Source of the DNA: Gemmatimonadota bacterium
GTDB taxonomy: Bacteria; Latescibacterota; UBA2968
DNA length: 64,000 nucleotides
Reading direction: 5' to 3'
Assembly: GCA_009838845.1 (NCBI GenBank)
Contig: VXRD01000120.1
Span: 51,146-115,145, forward strand
In this document: one piece after another, positions 1 through 7,097 of the stretch
How the letters are laid out: the number at the start of each line of letters is the position of its first letter
Numbering within the stretch: the stretch's first letter is position 1
The notes under the pieces: model-generated
The model's database searches: none
What the model was told of the DNA's origin: nothing
The model's input: the letters and a program-made list of their open reading frames with translations, nothing else
Position numbers and translations under genes: made by a program

Positions 1-341
1 TCAACATCCAGATAAACGGGCAATATCTTATCCTGCCTGGGCGGGCGCACATCGAGTGCTGGATTCCGATCCAAATCGCCCACATTGCACAAATAACTCA
101 AAAACGTTCGCACCGCCGCCAGCTTTCGAGCAACAGACCGCCGACCAAATCCCCTACTATGCAAAAATCCCAAAAAATCCCGCACTGCGTTCCGATCAAT
201 CTGTTCCACGCGATCCACCTGACGCCCCTGCAAAAAAGCGGCGAATTGATCCAGATCCGTGTTATATGCCGCACACGTATGATCGGACAATCGCCTCTGT
301 CGCGATAGATGAGTAAGAAATTGGGTAATGGCTGTTTTCAT
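1..341 (-). CDS. xerC: Tyrosine recombinase XerC, N-terminal part (runs off left edge)
   Basis: Reading the minus strand from an ATG at 341 gives 113 codons without a stop to the window edge. The protein begins MKTAITQFLTHLSRQRRLSD and continues with the pattern of the XerC/XerD core-binding (SAM-like) domain: SDHTCAAYNTDLDQF, then FGRRSVARKLAAVRTFLSYL and RNPALDVRPPR before the catalytic domain would start. XerC works with XerD at dif to resolve chromosome dimers. The catalytic R-H-R-Y residues lie outside the window, so integrity cannot be judged. XerC is preferred over a phage integrase because the order topA-xerC (often followed by hslVU) is common in bacteria and topA lies further along the same strand. 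No strong ribosome-binding site is visible before the ATG. Confidence 0.85.
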   Translation of the reverse strand, partial: MKTAITQFLTHLSRQRRLSDHTCAAYNTDLDQFAAFLQGRQVDRVEQIDRNAVRDFLGFLHSRGFGRRSVARKLAAVRTFLSYLCNVGDLDRNPALDVRPPRQDKILPVYLDV

Positions 342-454
342 GGCAATGTGAATTAAAAAGTTAAAAGCTCTCCACCCTTCTTAGACACCCTTGCTTAAAA
401 CAGGCAGGGGCATGGATGAGTGCCAACAGTCATTACTGACATTGTTCTGTTGCC

Positions 455-494
455 GTCATCGCGGCACGATGTTGAGCCGCGATCCAGAAGGTTT
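455..494 (-). repeat. REP-like palindromic repeat, copy A
   Basis: A 7-bp inverted repeat, TCGCGGC (459-465) and GCCGCGA (476-482), is followed by CCAGAAGGTTTT. It is nearly the reverse complement of copy B at 6993-7034. It lies in the 176-bp gap between xerC and the HigA-like gene, which holds nothing else I recognise. Confidence 0.7.
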
Positions 495-517
495 TGAGTC
501 GCTGACTGCTTGTTTTG

Positions 518-766
518 CTAACTACTGATCGCTAACCGCTGCACATCAAACTGCATCTGAAGATTCACCCAGAATAAAGGATCAACACCGAACCAGTGCC
601 CGAATCGCAAAGCAATATCGCTATCTACAGAACACCTGCCCTCAATAATCTGACCAATGCGATCTGGCAGCACATCAATCTGGCGTGCAAACGTCAATGG
701 GGACACCTCTAATTCCGCCAACTCGTCTCGCAGAATCTCTCCGGGATGAACAACGCGCTTCAACAT
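518..766 (-). CDS. HigA-family antitoxin (XRE-type HTH), no toxin partner seen
   Basis: 82 residues. The opening HPGEILRDELAELEVSPLTF is the classic start of HigA/VapI-type antitoxins, followed by the helix-turn-helix (FARQIDVLPDRIGQIIEGRC) and the family pattern DIALRFGHWFGVDPLFWVNL. HigA neutralises the HigB mRNA interferase and represses its own promoter. higB normally lies just upstream of higA, but here the upstream neighbour is an unrelated secreted protein ending 43 bp away and the 176 bp downstream has no toxin-like ORF. It is either an orphan antitoxin or has been recruited as a repressor. Family assignment is firm; its role here is open. Confidence 0.85.
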   Translation of the reverse strand: MLKRVVHPGEILRDELAELEVSPLTFARQIDVLPDRIGQIIEGRCSVDSDIALRFGHWFGVDPLFWVNLQMQFDVQRLAISS

Positions 767-808
767 AGCTCAGAATCTTTGTTGCGGCACACATTACGAA
801 TTTCTGTC

Positions 809-1411
809 TTAAAGGTCATTTTGGACATTATACGAAGCGTCACGCTCTTTATCCTTTTTCAATTGTTCTTTTTGTTTCGCGTATGCTTTGTCTTCGTATA
901 AAATATAGACAAAGCCACTATAATGACACACCAGGCGCAAATTGGTTGATTTGTCGTGAATTATCCAATCTGAATAAATAATATCAGGATTTACGTCATA
1001 AATTCCAAGTCTTTGGAACCGCATCTGGTCTTTGTAAACATCTAACTCCGTCCTTGATTTGTGGGGACGACCATATTTTTTCACTAAAGCCTGATAAAAA
1101 AACTGATATAGGTCTTTACCACCACGCATTTCATAAGATAAAGATACAAGCAAATTATTGTGAAAATCGTACTGCAAACCAGTTTCAACACCTTCTTTCA
1201 ATTCTCCCTTAAAGGAAAGGTAGTCGCCTTTTCCCCCGCGAGCTTCCCACTTCTCCACCTTCTTGACTTCATCAGGGGTCATTCCCCAATAAGTATTTCT
1301 CACTGTGTGTTTCTTCTCTACCTCTGCAAACACTCCTTGAGACGACAAAAAAAATACAACGAAAACCGCCCCTAAAGAAACAGACGTTACATGCCTTGTT
1401 TTGACAGCCAC
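809..1411 (-). CDS. Secreted protein of unknown function
   Basis: 200 residues from a GTG start with a good ribosome-binding site (AAGGGGG). The N-terminus has a basic region, a hydrophobic stretch (VSLGAVFVVFFLSSQGVFA) and an Ala-x-Ala-like cleavage region, so export is likely. The mature part starts with NTYWGMTPDEVKKVEKWEA, a W-G-M-T-x-x-E-V pattern found near the start of several small exported bacterial proteins of unknown function, and ends in a charged Lys/Glu-rich tail. It starts 14 bp after the DUF2513 gene on the same strand, so the two are probably co-transcribed. The region is visibly AT-richer than topA. I do not recognise a function. Confidence 0.65.
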   Translation of the reverse strand: MAVKTRHVTSVSLGAVFVVFFLSSQGVFAEVEKKHTVRNTYWGMTPDEVKKVEKWEARGGKGDYLSFKGELKEGVETGLQYDFHNNLLVSLSYEMRGGKDLYQFFYQALVKKYGRPHKSRTELDVYKDQMRFQRLGIYDVNPDIIYSDWIIHDKSTNLRLVCHYSGFVYILYEDKAYAKQKEQLKKDKERDASYNVQNDL

Positions 1412-1425
1412 TTGACCCCCTTAAC

Positions 1426-1806
1426 CTAATAACCGATATGTCCTTTAGCTGTTTCGATAGCAATTGTTTTTATTATTTCAAAGGTGGCACTGCCTATCGT
1501 GCTACTTGTTTTTTTTACTTTCTCCCACACACCCTGATCTCTGACAGCATCCAAAAAATCATGCCCCTCCCAAAGCAACTTGATAGGTCGCTCCTGAACC
1601 CATTTTCCTCCGGCAACACGTCGTGTGGAGAATTCAATAAGGTCGCTCTGTGCCATTATTTCGCAATGACCATACAATTTATCATCATCGCTGAACCCTT
1701 TTTTTTTGAAGTAAAATCGCAAGTCAGTATAGTTACACCCAACACCATCGTCTAATTCCTCTATCCCAAGAAGAATGTCCCTGACAAAATCCATATCACG
1801 CTTCAT
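1426..1806 (-). CDS. DUF2513 family protein
   Basis: 126 residues. MKRDMDFVRDILLGIEE is the characteristic beginning of DUF2513, a small family common in prophages and accessory islands; its winged-helix-like character is suggested by LYGHCEIMAQSDLI and the later strand-rich part. The C-terminal half (VWEKVKKTSSTIGSATFEII) is also typical. The function is not known. A GGGAG sequence precedes the ATG. It sits upstream of the secreted protein in the same direction. Its presence supports a mobile origin for the block between xerC and topA. Confidence 0.75.
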   Translation of the reverse strand: MKRDMDFVRDILLGIEELDDGVGCNYTDLRFYFKKKGFSDDDKLYGHCEIMAQSDLIEFSTRRVAGGKWVQERPIKLLWEGHDFLDAVRDQGVWEKVKKTSSTIGSATFEIIKTIAIETAKGHIGY

Positions 1807-1842
1807 CTATACTCCCTTCGAGTAACCTATCTCAAAATCGTC

Positions 1843-2142
1843 TCAGCAAGATGCCATAACATCATAATATGTCGATTTTCGCACAGCCTGGATTTCGCGG
1901 TTTACCTCTTCTAAATCCATCTTATCAAGACCATTTTCAACCGATTGCTTTTGAAGCTCATCGACGGCTTGGGTTGCACGCACACGACGGAAAGCCGCCA
2001 GCGTTTCTTCCCAATCGGCATCGGAAACAGATGACAAAATGGCGATAGGTTTTCCCTGAGCCGTAAGCACCATTTCCCGCTCATCAGCCAATTGCTCCCA
2101 AATCTCGGATGATCGCAGATCTCTTATTTCAATGAAGCGCAT
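1843..2142 (-). CDS. Phd/YefM-family antitoxin, no toxin partner seen
   Basis: 99 residues from ATG 2142, chosen over the longer GTG frame (2166) because AGAGGAAA lies directly before it. MRFIEIRDLRSSEIWEQL followed by LTAQGKPIAILSSV is the Phd/YefM fold: an N-terminal DNA-binding strand-helix and the GKPIA strand. The C-terminal region that would wrap a toxin is Glu/Lys-rich (VENGLDKMDLEEVNREIQ). No Doc, RelE or PIN gene lies next to it: the upstream gene is DUF2290 (27 bp away) and the downstream gene is DUF2513. It may be an orphan, or it may regulate the helicase-DUF2290 transcript it belongs to. Confidence 0.75.
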   Translation of the reverse strand: MRFIEIRDLRSSEIWEQLADEREMVLTAQGKPIAILSSVSDADWEETLAAFRRVRATQAVDELQKQSVENGLDKMDLEEVNREIQAVRKSTYYDVMASC

Positions 2143-2169
2143 TTGAAATTTCCTCTTGCCTCTCACTTC

Positions 2170-2826
2170 TCAGGACGGAATGACTACGTGAACCACACCC
2201 TGTTCAGAGGGAAGTATTGACTTGGCAAATGAGTCGCCGCGATTGGGAAGCCTTTCAGCCCATTCAGGATGATAGAAGTTACGGAGAATGAAGTCAATAA
2301 ACCAGAATGGAGTCACAGGTGCCGTCACGGGGATTCGACAGTTTTTATATTGGCCAAGCGTCAGGTGAGACAGGGGATGTGCTAACGTCTCGCGGCTGTT
2401 TCGCGCATTATAGTCGAAACGCACAGGGAAGGGAACGATGTGCCTAGCGACCATATCGGCATAGATCGTATCTTCAAGGTATATGTCCGGGTTGTTCTGA
2501 AATTCTTCAAGGTGTGGTGCAGGAAAAAATGCAAGTCGATGGCGTTGAAGGCTTTCGCCAGCAAATTCGTACATCATCTGGATCAAGGCACCATCAAGCA
2601 TTTTTACATTGTACGCACGCGCTTGCACGAGATGTTGATAACTCTCGCCATAAGCGCGGTTTCTCAATGCGATGGACACATGCTCAGAACCTTCAAATGT
2701 AACCTGTATACGGTTGTTCCTCATTGATCTTTGGAACGCGAAGGCTTGATCATCCGCAAGGCCGACCTCTACCAGATATCCTACAAGTTTATTGATTTGT
2801 TCTCTGATTTGGTGAGGAACCGGCAT
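2170..2826 (-). CDS. DUF2290 family protein, partner of the upstream helicase
   Basis: 218 residues. The sequence matches my memory of DUF2290: an N-terminal helical part (IREQINKLVGYLVEVGLADD), a strand-rich middle with FEGSEHVSIALRNRAYGESY, and the conserved core VPFPVRFDYNAR followed by HPLSHLTLGQYKNCRIPV and FIDFILRNFYHPEW. The core HPxSHLTLGxxxNCRIP is rich in possible catalytic or metal-binding side chains, but no activity is established. It starts 5 bp after the helicase stop codon, so the two are translationally linked. DUF2290 genes beside helicase genes are a recurring accessory arrangement and suggest a two-gene defence or repair module; that is inference. Confidence 0.7.
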   Translation of the reverse strand: MPVPHQIREQINKLVGYLVEVGLADDQAFAFQRSMRNNRIQVTFEGSEHVSIALRNRAYGESYQHLVQARAYNVKMLDGALIQMMYEFAGESLQRHRLAFFPAPHLEEFQNNPDIYLEDTIYADMVARHIVPFPVRFDYNARNSRETLAHPLSHLTLGQYKNCRIPVTAPVTPFWFIDFILRNFYHPEWAERLPNRGDSFAKSILPSEQGVVHVVIPS

Positions 2827-2831
2827 GGTGG

Positions 2832-4973
2832 TTATCCCAAAAGCTGTCTAAGCTCGGTTAGCATGCTCTCATCTAGATCCTCTCTGCGAACTCTGCCAGC
2901 TTTAAGGTCTTCAACCAAATCAAAAACGCTCTTGTCGCGGCTCTCCAGCCGTTTACGCTCTCTCGTTGTCATGTCTCGATGAACGATTCTCAACTGCTCA
3001 CGCTGGTCTCTGGTCGGATAGATAAATTGCAACTCGAAGTTTTGTTCCTTAAGCTTCTCGTACTCTTTTATCAGTCCTTCCATCCGGCTACCGATCCCGA
3101 GCACACGAACCCACGCTTTACTTCTCGTGATGGCTGTAAAAAGCTGATTGCGGACACTCGCCAGATTCCATGCCGCCGCTTGACAATCTTGAGCATTGAT
3201 AATATAGACCATTCCAGCCTCATTACCTTTGGCGCGATGTACGCCAGTGAATGTCACGGAATCTATATGCGGATGAAAAAAAATGTCAGGACCGGTATCG
3301 ACTCCGGCAAGATGGCAACGAATTCCCATCTCCAGCAAGCGAGCGCGTATTGGACCGACTTTGTCGCGAGTTGTGATAGGATTGGGATTTATGACCATTA
3401 GGTCGCTGTGTCGCAGTTCATCTTTCTCCAGATTTTCCTTAATCGCCGTTGTCAGATAGTCGGCTTGTTCCCTCTCAGAATTAAAATGAATGAACTGCAC
3501 CAAATCACCAATGGGCGAATGATCTTCCAGAAATTTCGGACTCTCATCCTGAGACCTGTAGAGCCTTGCAGAGACACCTTCTTTCAATACTCCACTTCTT
3601 AACCGATAGCCAATCTCCTCCCATAGCTGTGGATGATCAAACATCTGTACTAGGCCCATTTTACTTGGATGTTGTGGCTCTCGATATATTCCAAAACCGA
3701 GCGCGTGGGCTGTTAAGAGAACAGGTCGCGAATTGCGGTAGCATTTTTTTAAAATTAGATCGCGCCTACTTGCATCATCAAATCGTACTTTAGGAGAACC
3801 GTCGGCGCTCTCCCCGAAAATCTCCTCCGGTGAGGGTAGAGATTCTTCCGAAAGGTTTTGCAACTCGTCATAGGCGTAAACTAACCTTTTAGGGTCTTTC
3901 AGTAATCTATAGCACAGCTTGAGGAAAGCTGGCGGAAAATCCTGTGCCTCATCTACGAGAATCGCATCGTAAATTTGCTCGACATCCTTGGCTTGAATAA
4001 GTGCATGTTCGCAAACTCCGGAAAACTCTTTTCCACGCGTAAAACGTCTTCTCGCTGCTCCAAAGTCGAAATATTCCACATTATGCACACGACAAAATTC
4101 GTAGTAAATACCGTCCCGATCAACGCCTCCCGGAGCTCCCCACCCGTTCAAAATACGCATGTTTTCCCAGTCTGGCTCTTTTCTCGTCTGTTCAAGAGAA
4201 AAATTGTAGATTAGGCGGCGGAACTGCCCTTTGAGCGAGCGCGTGTTAAAAGTAATGGCGATACGCCAATCGGGATGCAGTGCATGAAGGTACGCCGCCT
4301 TCAATGCAAGGACGATGGTTTTTCCGGAGCCTGCCAAACCGCGAATGCGTTGTACTCCTTCAACTGTTTCAATAACTGCCCTGCTTTGCATATGGTCCAG
4401 CGTGGCGATTGAATCTTCCAGACGCTTCAGTTTAGCACCCCGGGAATTTTCTCTGTTAATCGTCCGGCTCGTTCTACTTTGGCGAATCGTGGAAATACTC
4501 TCCATTGCGGACAATGCTCTTTTATATACTTCCTCATTTCTCTCTCCCCAAGTGAACGCTTCCAATTTTTGCATGAGCGACTTGGTATTTACAAGTGGGT
4601 AACCAGGTTCAACATATGCCCCTAGATTATCTTCCCAAGGCACAAATGAGATTGGATGAATCGGTATGAGAAGTTCTCTACGTCTCATCAGTTCGCTATG
4701 AGTCCTGAGCCGAGCATCAAGCTTGTTGGCCGAGTCATCCTGCCGCATTCCGTAATTGCCTATATCAGTTCCTTCAATCAGATCGAAGACGACAATTCCC
4801 TTGTCGGCAGATATTAGGAGAGCATCTATCGGGTGTGTCCCTTCGGGCGTGTTGATAATCGGATATCCAATAAACAACTGCCCGAACAAACCGGTCTGAG
4901 AAGAGAAAATTTCAACCAACTTTTCGCTGGACACAGGTTTATCGTTACTGCCTCTAATAATGGAAAAACTCAT
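2832..4973 (-). CDS. SF1 (UvrD/Rep-like) helicase with N-terminal NERD-like region
   Basis: 713 residues, GGAGG before the ATG. Walker A is GLAGSGKT (about 212-219), Walker B is DEAQD (341-345), motif IV-VI counterparts include VTFTGVHRAKGNEAGMVYII and NQLFTAITRSKAWVRVLG, as in superfamily 1A UvrD/Rep helicases. The first about 120 residues resemble a NERD/restriction-endonuclease-like domain: HPIDALLISADKGIVVFDLI occupies the place of the D...ExK strand pair, but the ExK position reads FDL, so the nuclease is probably degenerate. It is followed immediately by DUF2290. The likely role is ATP-driven DNA unwinding or translocation in a two-gene accessory module; the substrate is unknown. Confidence 0.8.
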   Translation of the reverse strand: MSFSIIRGSNDKPVSSEKLVEIFSSQTGLFGQLFIGYPIINTPEGTHPIDALLISADKGIVVFDLIEGTDIGNYGMRQDDSANKLDARLRTHSELMRRRELLIPIHPISFVPWEDNLGAYVEPGYPLVNTKSLMQKLEAFTWGERNEEVYKRALSAMESISTIRQSRTSRTINRENSRGAKLKRLEDSIATLDHMQSRAVIETVEGVQRIRGLAGSGKTIVLALKAAYLHALHPDWRIAITFNTRSLKGQFRRLIYNFSLEQTRKEPDWENMRILNGWGAPGGVDRDGIYYEFCRVHNVEYFDFGAARRRFTRGKEFSGVCEHALIQAKDVEQIYDAILVDEAQDFPPAFLKLCYRLLKDPKRLVYAYDELQNLSEESLPSPEEIFGESADGSPKVRFDDASRRDLILKKCYRNSRPVLLTAHALGFGIYREPQHPSKMGLVQMFDHPQLWEEIGYRLRSGVLKEGVSARLYRSQDESPKFLEDHSPIGDLVQFIHFNSEREQADYLTTAIKENLEKDELRHSDLMVINPNPITTRDKVGPIRARLLEMGIRCHLAGVDTGPDIFFHPHIDSVTFTGVHRAKGNEAGMVYIINAQDCQAAAWNLASVRNQLFTAITRSKAWVRVLGIGSRMEGLIKEYEKLKEQNFELQFIYPTRDQREQLRIVHRDMTTRERKRLESRDKSVFDLVEDLKAGRVRREDLDESMLTELRQLLG

Positions 4974-5040
4974 GAATCAACCTCCACCCAATTCAAACTC
5001 CAAAAATTGGAATTTTATACTGGCCTTCAATCTCCAGCCT

Positions 5041-5748
5041 CTATATTGCCTTCTCACAAACGGCGTCCAGCGGACACTGTGTACAGTTCGGCCCATCTGA
5101 ATAGCACCATTTCCGTCCAATATTCCACGCGGGCCAGTCGAGTGCGCCAGGAAATTCAGGGTGCAACTCTCGCGCCGCGTTCACGGCTGCTACATCCGAC
5201 ACAGTTTCCGTTAGACCCGCGCGTTTGAAAACGCGCATCAGATGCACATCGGACTTCACGTCTATCTCATGCTTCTGCTCAGAGAACATACCCAAATTGT
5301 CGCGCAGTATCCGAACGATCATCGACGCAATGTGTTTTCCTACACCGTATATGCATTGTAGTTTCCTTACGGTTTCCTGAGATGAGGAATTTCGCCAAAT
5401 GGCGGATGCGTCTCCGCCATGCGCCATCACCAACATAGCGGCGTCTTTCAGCGTCTTGACTCCTCGCTCATAACCCCACCGTGGCTTTATAGAGAGGCTT
5501 TCGAGCAAGCGTTGCAATTCTTGCTCCTCCATTGCAGCCAGTTTCGCAGCGTCCAGCAAGCCTTCTCTTTTGATGCATAAGGGAATCTTCCAAGCCTGTT
5601 GATGGCACATTCCATTATTAAACGCTGCTCCAATCAGGAAGGCAAAAGGGTCAGAGAGGACTTCCTGTGGCACTCGCGCTGCGTCTGGCTGATAGTATTG
5701 TTTGCCATGCTCTATTAGTTTGGCGACTATTGCTGTTTTATTTTTCAT
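5041..5748 (-). CDS. Endonuclease III-like HhH-GPD DNA glycosylase with 4Fe-4S motif
   Basis: 235 residues. The helix-hairpin-helix is IYGVGKHIASMIV (about 133-145), the conserved aspartate is D167 in VKSDVHLMRV, and the C-terminus has a canonical iron-sulfur loop, C215-x6-C222-x2-C225-x5-C231. The position of the catalytic lysine of E. coli Nth (GVGRKTA) reads GVGKHIA, so the Schiff-base lysine is replaced by His, with a Lys one position earlier. It may therefore be a monofunctional glycosylase or have another specificity. The N-terminal DPFAFLIGAAFNNGM matches the first helices of the fold. It stands between a helicase module and an AlbA_2/ATPase gene, an accessory rather than a housekeeping setting. 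Confidence 0.8.
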   Translation of the reverse strand: MKNKTAIVAKLIEHGKQYYQPDAARVPQEVLSDPFAFLIGAAFNNGMCHQQAWKIPLCIKREGLLDAAKLAAMEEQELQRLLESLSIKPRWGYERGVKTLKDAAMLVMAHGGDASAIWRNSSSQETVRKLQCIYGVGKHIASMIVRILRDNLGMFSEQKHEIDVKSDVHLMRVFKRAGLTETVSDVAAVNAARELHPEFPGALDWPAWNIGRKWCYSDGPNCTQCPLDAVCEKAI

Positions 5749-5780
5749 TTTTGTGACTTCTCTTTTTTACCACTACAAAC

Positions 5781-6965
5781 CTATGCTCCTGCCCCTTTAC
5801 GAAACGTCACACGCACGAATTTCCCACCCTCATCTTGCACGATTTCTGGCTCAGTACCGTTAAATTCCCGCATCTCTCTCCGCATCACGGGCCATCCGCG
5901 TCCTCGTTGTTCCATCAAGCGTGCGACGAGCATGGCATTTGCCATCAACTCATTGCGGGACCGGGGATTGCCGCCCGAGCGAACATTCTCGACACTCATG
6001 TGATTTGGAAAAGTCCCTGGACTGGTCACATCAATACGGTCGCGGAATACTTCGAGCAACACCTTCGACCCTGTAATCGCGTACTCCCGGTGAACAACGG
6101 CATTGACGATTGCCTCGCGCAGTGCCTTCTCGGGAATTAGTGGCGTCTCCACCCGATCAAGACCGTGGTAGCTCTCCTTCCATCCCAAACCGCGAACCCA
6201 TCCGACTGACCGACGTATTTGCTCTTCAAGACGCCCCTTCCCCTCGCCGGTAAGAATAACATCCGACGCCCGATCCTCGCCCAGATAGGCTACACACTCG
6301 ACGAAAAAATTCGTTGTCTGCGGATGTGCCTGCGGCTCTTTGCCAAACGCCATCAGCCCGTAAAGCGTTGGACACAGGGCATTGTCGAACTCAGCCAAAA
6401 TGCGTCTATTGCACAGATCGTCAGCAATTGCAGGCTGCGGTTCCTCCTCTGTATCGAGCCCTTGCGCACGCAGGAAAGCCCGAAACGCATCGAGATCAAT
6501 ATCCTCTATTCTCGCGGACGGAATGACCTGTTCTTCCGTTAAAATAAAACCGAAAATATTGTACAACTCCTGGAGTTCAGTTGCCGATGGTTCCACACTG
6601 CTGCGTCCACGCCGAATCCAGACGCGTCCTCGATAGTTAAGCGGCTCAAACCCCCGCTGGCGAGGCACCTCAATCCAATGCACCCATCCGTTCGGATCAT
6701 TGTAGCGCCCACAACGCGCAGAAACCGGCGCACTACATCCCGAATGTAGAAAACTCGTCAGCCGTTCCTGTACCTCATCTGGATCCTCTCTCACCCCGAC
6801 AATCGTCCCCAAATCATCAACACCCAGGATAATCAACCCACCTTCCGCATTGGCAAAGGCGCAAATTGCCCGGCCGATTCCCGAGAACTCTCTCAGGTCG
6901 TGTTTAAATTCCGTCCTGCCATCCTCGCCCGCTTTGATGCGCCGCGCAATGTCATCCCATTCCAT
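5781..6965 (-). CDS. AlbA_2 (Schlafen-type) and HATPase-domain protein
   Basis: 394 residues from ATG 6965. The N-terminal AlbA_2 domain shows EDGRTEFKHDLREF, AICAFANAEGGLIILGVDD and the later RGRVWIRRGRSS; the C-terminal part has a GHKL-type ATP-binding module, EKALREAIVNAVVHREY then VTSPGTFP. Proteins of this layout are described as putative transcriptional regulators or ATP-dependent DNA-binding proteins, and several belong to defence islands. The frame can be extended 19 codons upstream to 7022, but that part is encoded by the palindromic repeat at 6993-7034, so I chose the internal ATG, which has GGGGTGG a few bases before it. It is upstream of, and may be co-transcribed with, the glycosylase gene (32 bp gap). 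Confidence 0.75.
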   Translation of the reverse strand: MEWDDIARRIKAGEDGRTEFKHDLREFSGIGRAICAFANAEGGLIILGVDDLGTIVGVREDPDEVQERLTSFLHSGCSAPVSARCGRYNDPNGWVHWIEVPRQRGFEPLNYRGRVWIRRGRSSVEPSATELQELYNIFGFILTEEQVIPSARIEDIDLDAFRAFLRAQGLDTEEEPQPAIADDLCNRRILAEFDNALCPTLYGLMAFGKEPQAHPQTTNFFVECVAYLGEDRASDVILTGEGKGRLEEQIRRSVGWVRGLGWKESYHGLDRVETPLIPEKALREAIVNAVVHREYAITGSKVLLEVFRDRIDVTSPGTFPNHMSVENVRSGGNPRSRNELMANAMLVARLMEQRGRGWPVMRREMREFNGTEPEIVQDEGGKFVRVTFRKGAGA

Positions 6966-6992
6966 AGACCACCCCGCTTCACACAGTCTTTT

Positions 6993-7034
6993 AAAACCTT
7001 CTGGATTGCGGCTCAACATCATGCCGCAATGACG
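6993..7034 (+). repeat. REP-like palindromic repeat, copy B
   Basis: AAAACCTTCTGGATTGCGGC..GCCGCAATGACGG with the 7-bp inverted repeat TTGCGGC (7006-7012) and GCCGCAA (7023-7029). It is the opposite orientation of copy A and lies between the AlbA_2 gene and topA. The first codons of the longest possible AlbA_2 frame fall inside it. Confidence 0.75.
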
Positions 7035-7046
7035 GGTGCTATCACT

Positions 7047-7082
7047 GAACTGGTCTGGACTGCGACCAGTTGTACACCGCTT
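7047..7082 (+). repeat. Short hairpin repeat ending TTGTACACCGCTT, shared with 30682-30773
   Basis: GAACTGGTC..GACCAGTT forms a small hairpin followed by GTACACCGCTTC. Two facing copies of the same element are seen at 30682-30710 and 30737-30773. It lies directly before the topA stop codon on the intergenic side. Confidence 0.6.
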
Positions 7083-7097
7083 CCCTCTTCACATTTC

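Noticed and set aside
56..316. Plus-strand ORF of 86 codons at the left edge
   Set aside because: It is antisense to the XerC reading frame, whose core-binding motifs are clear.
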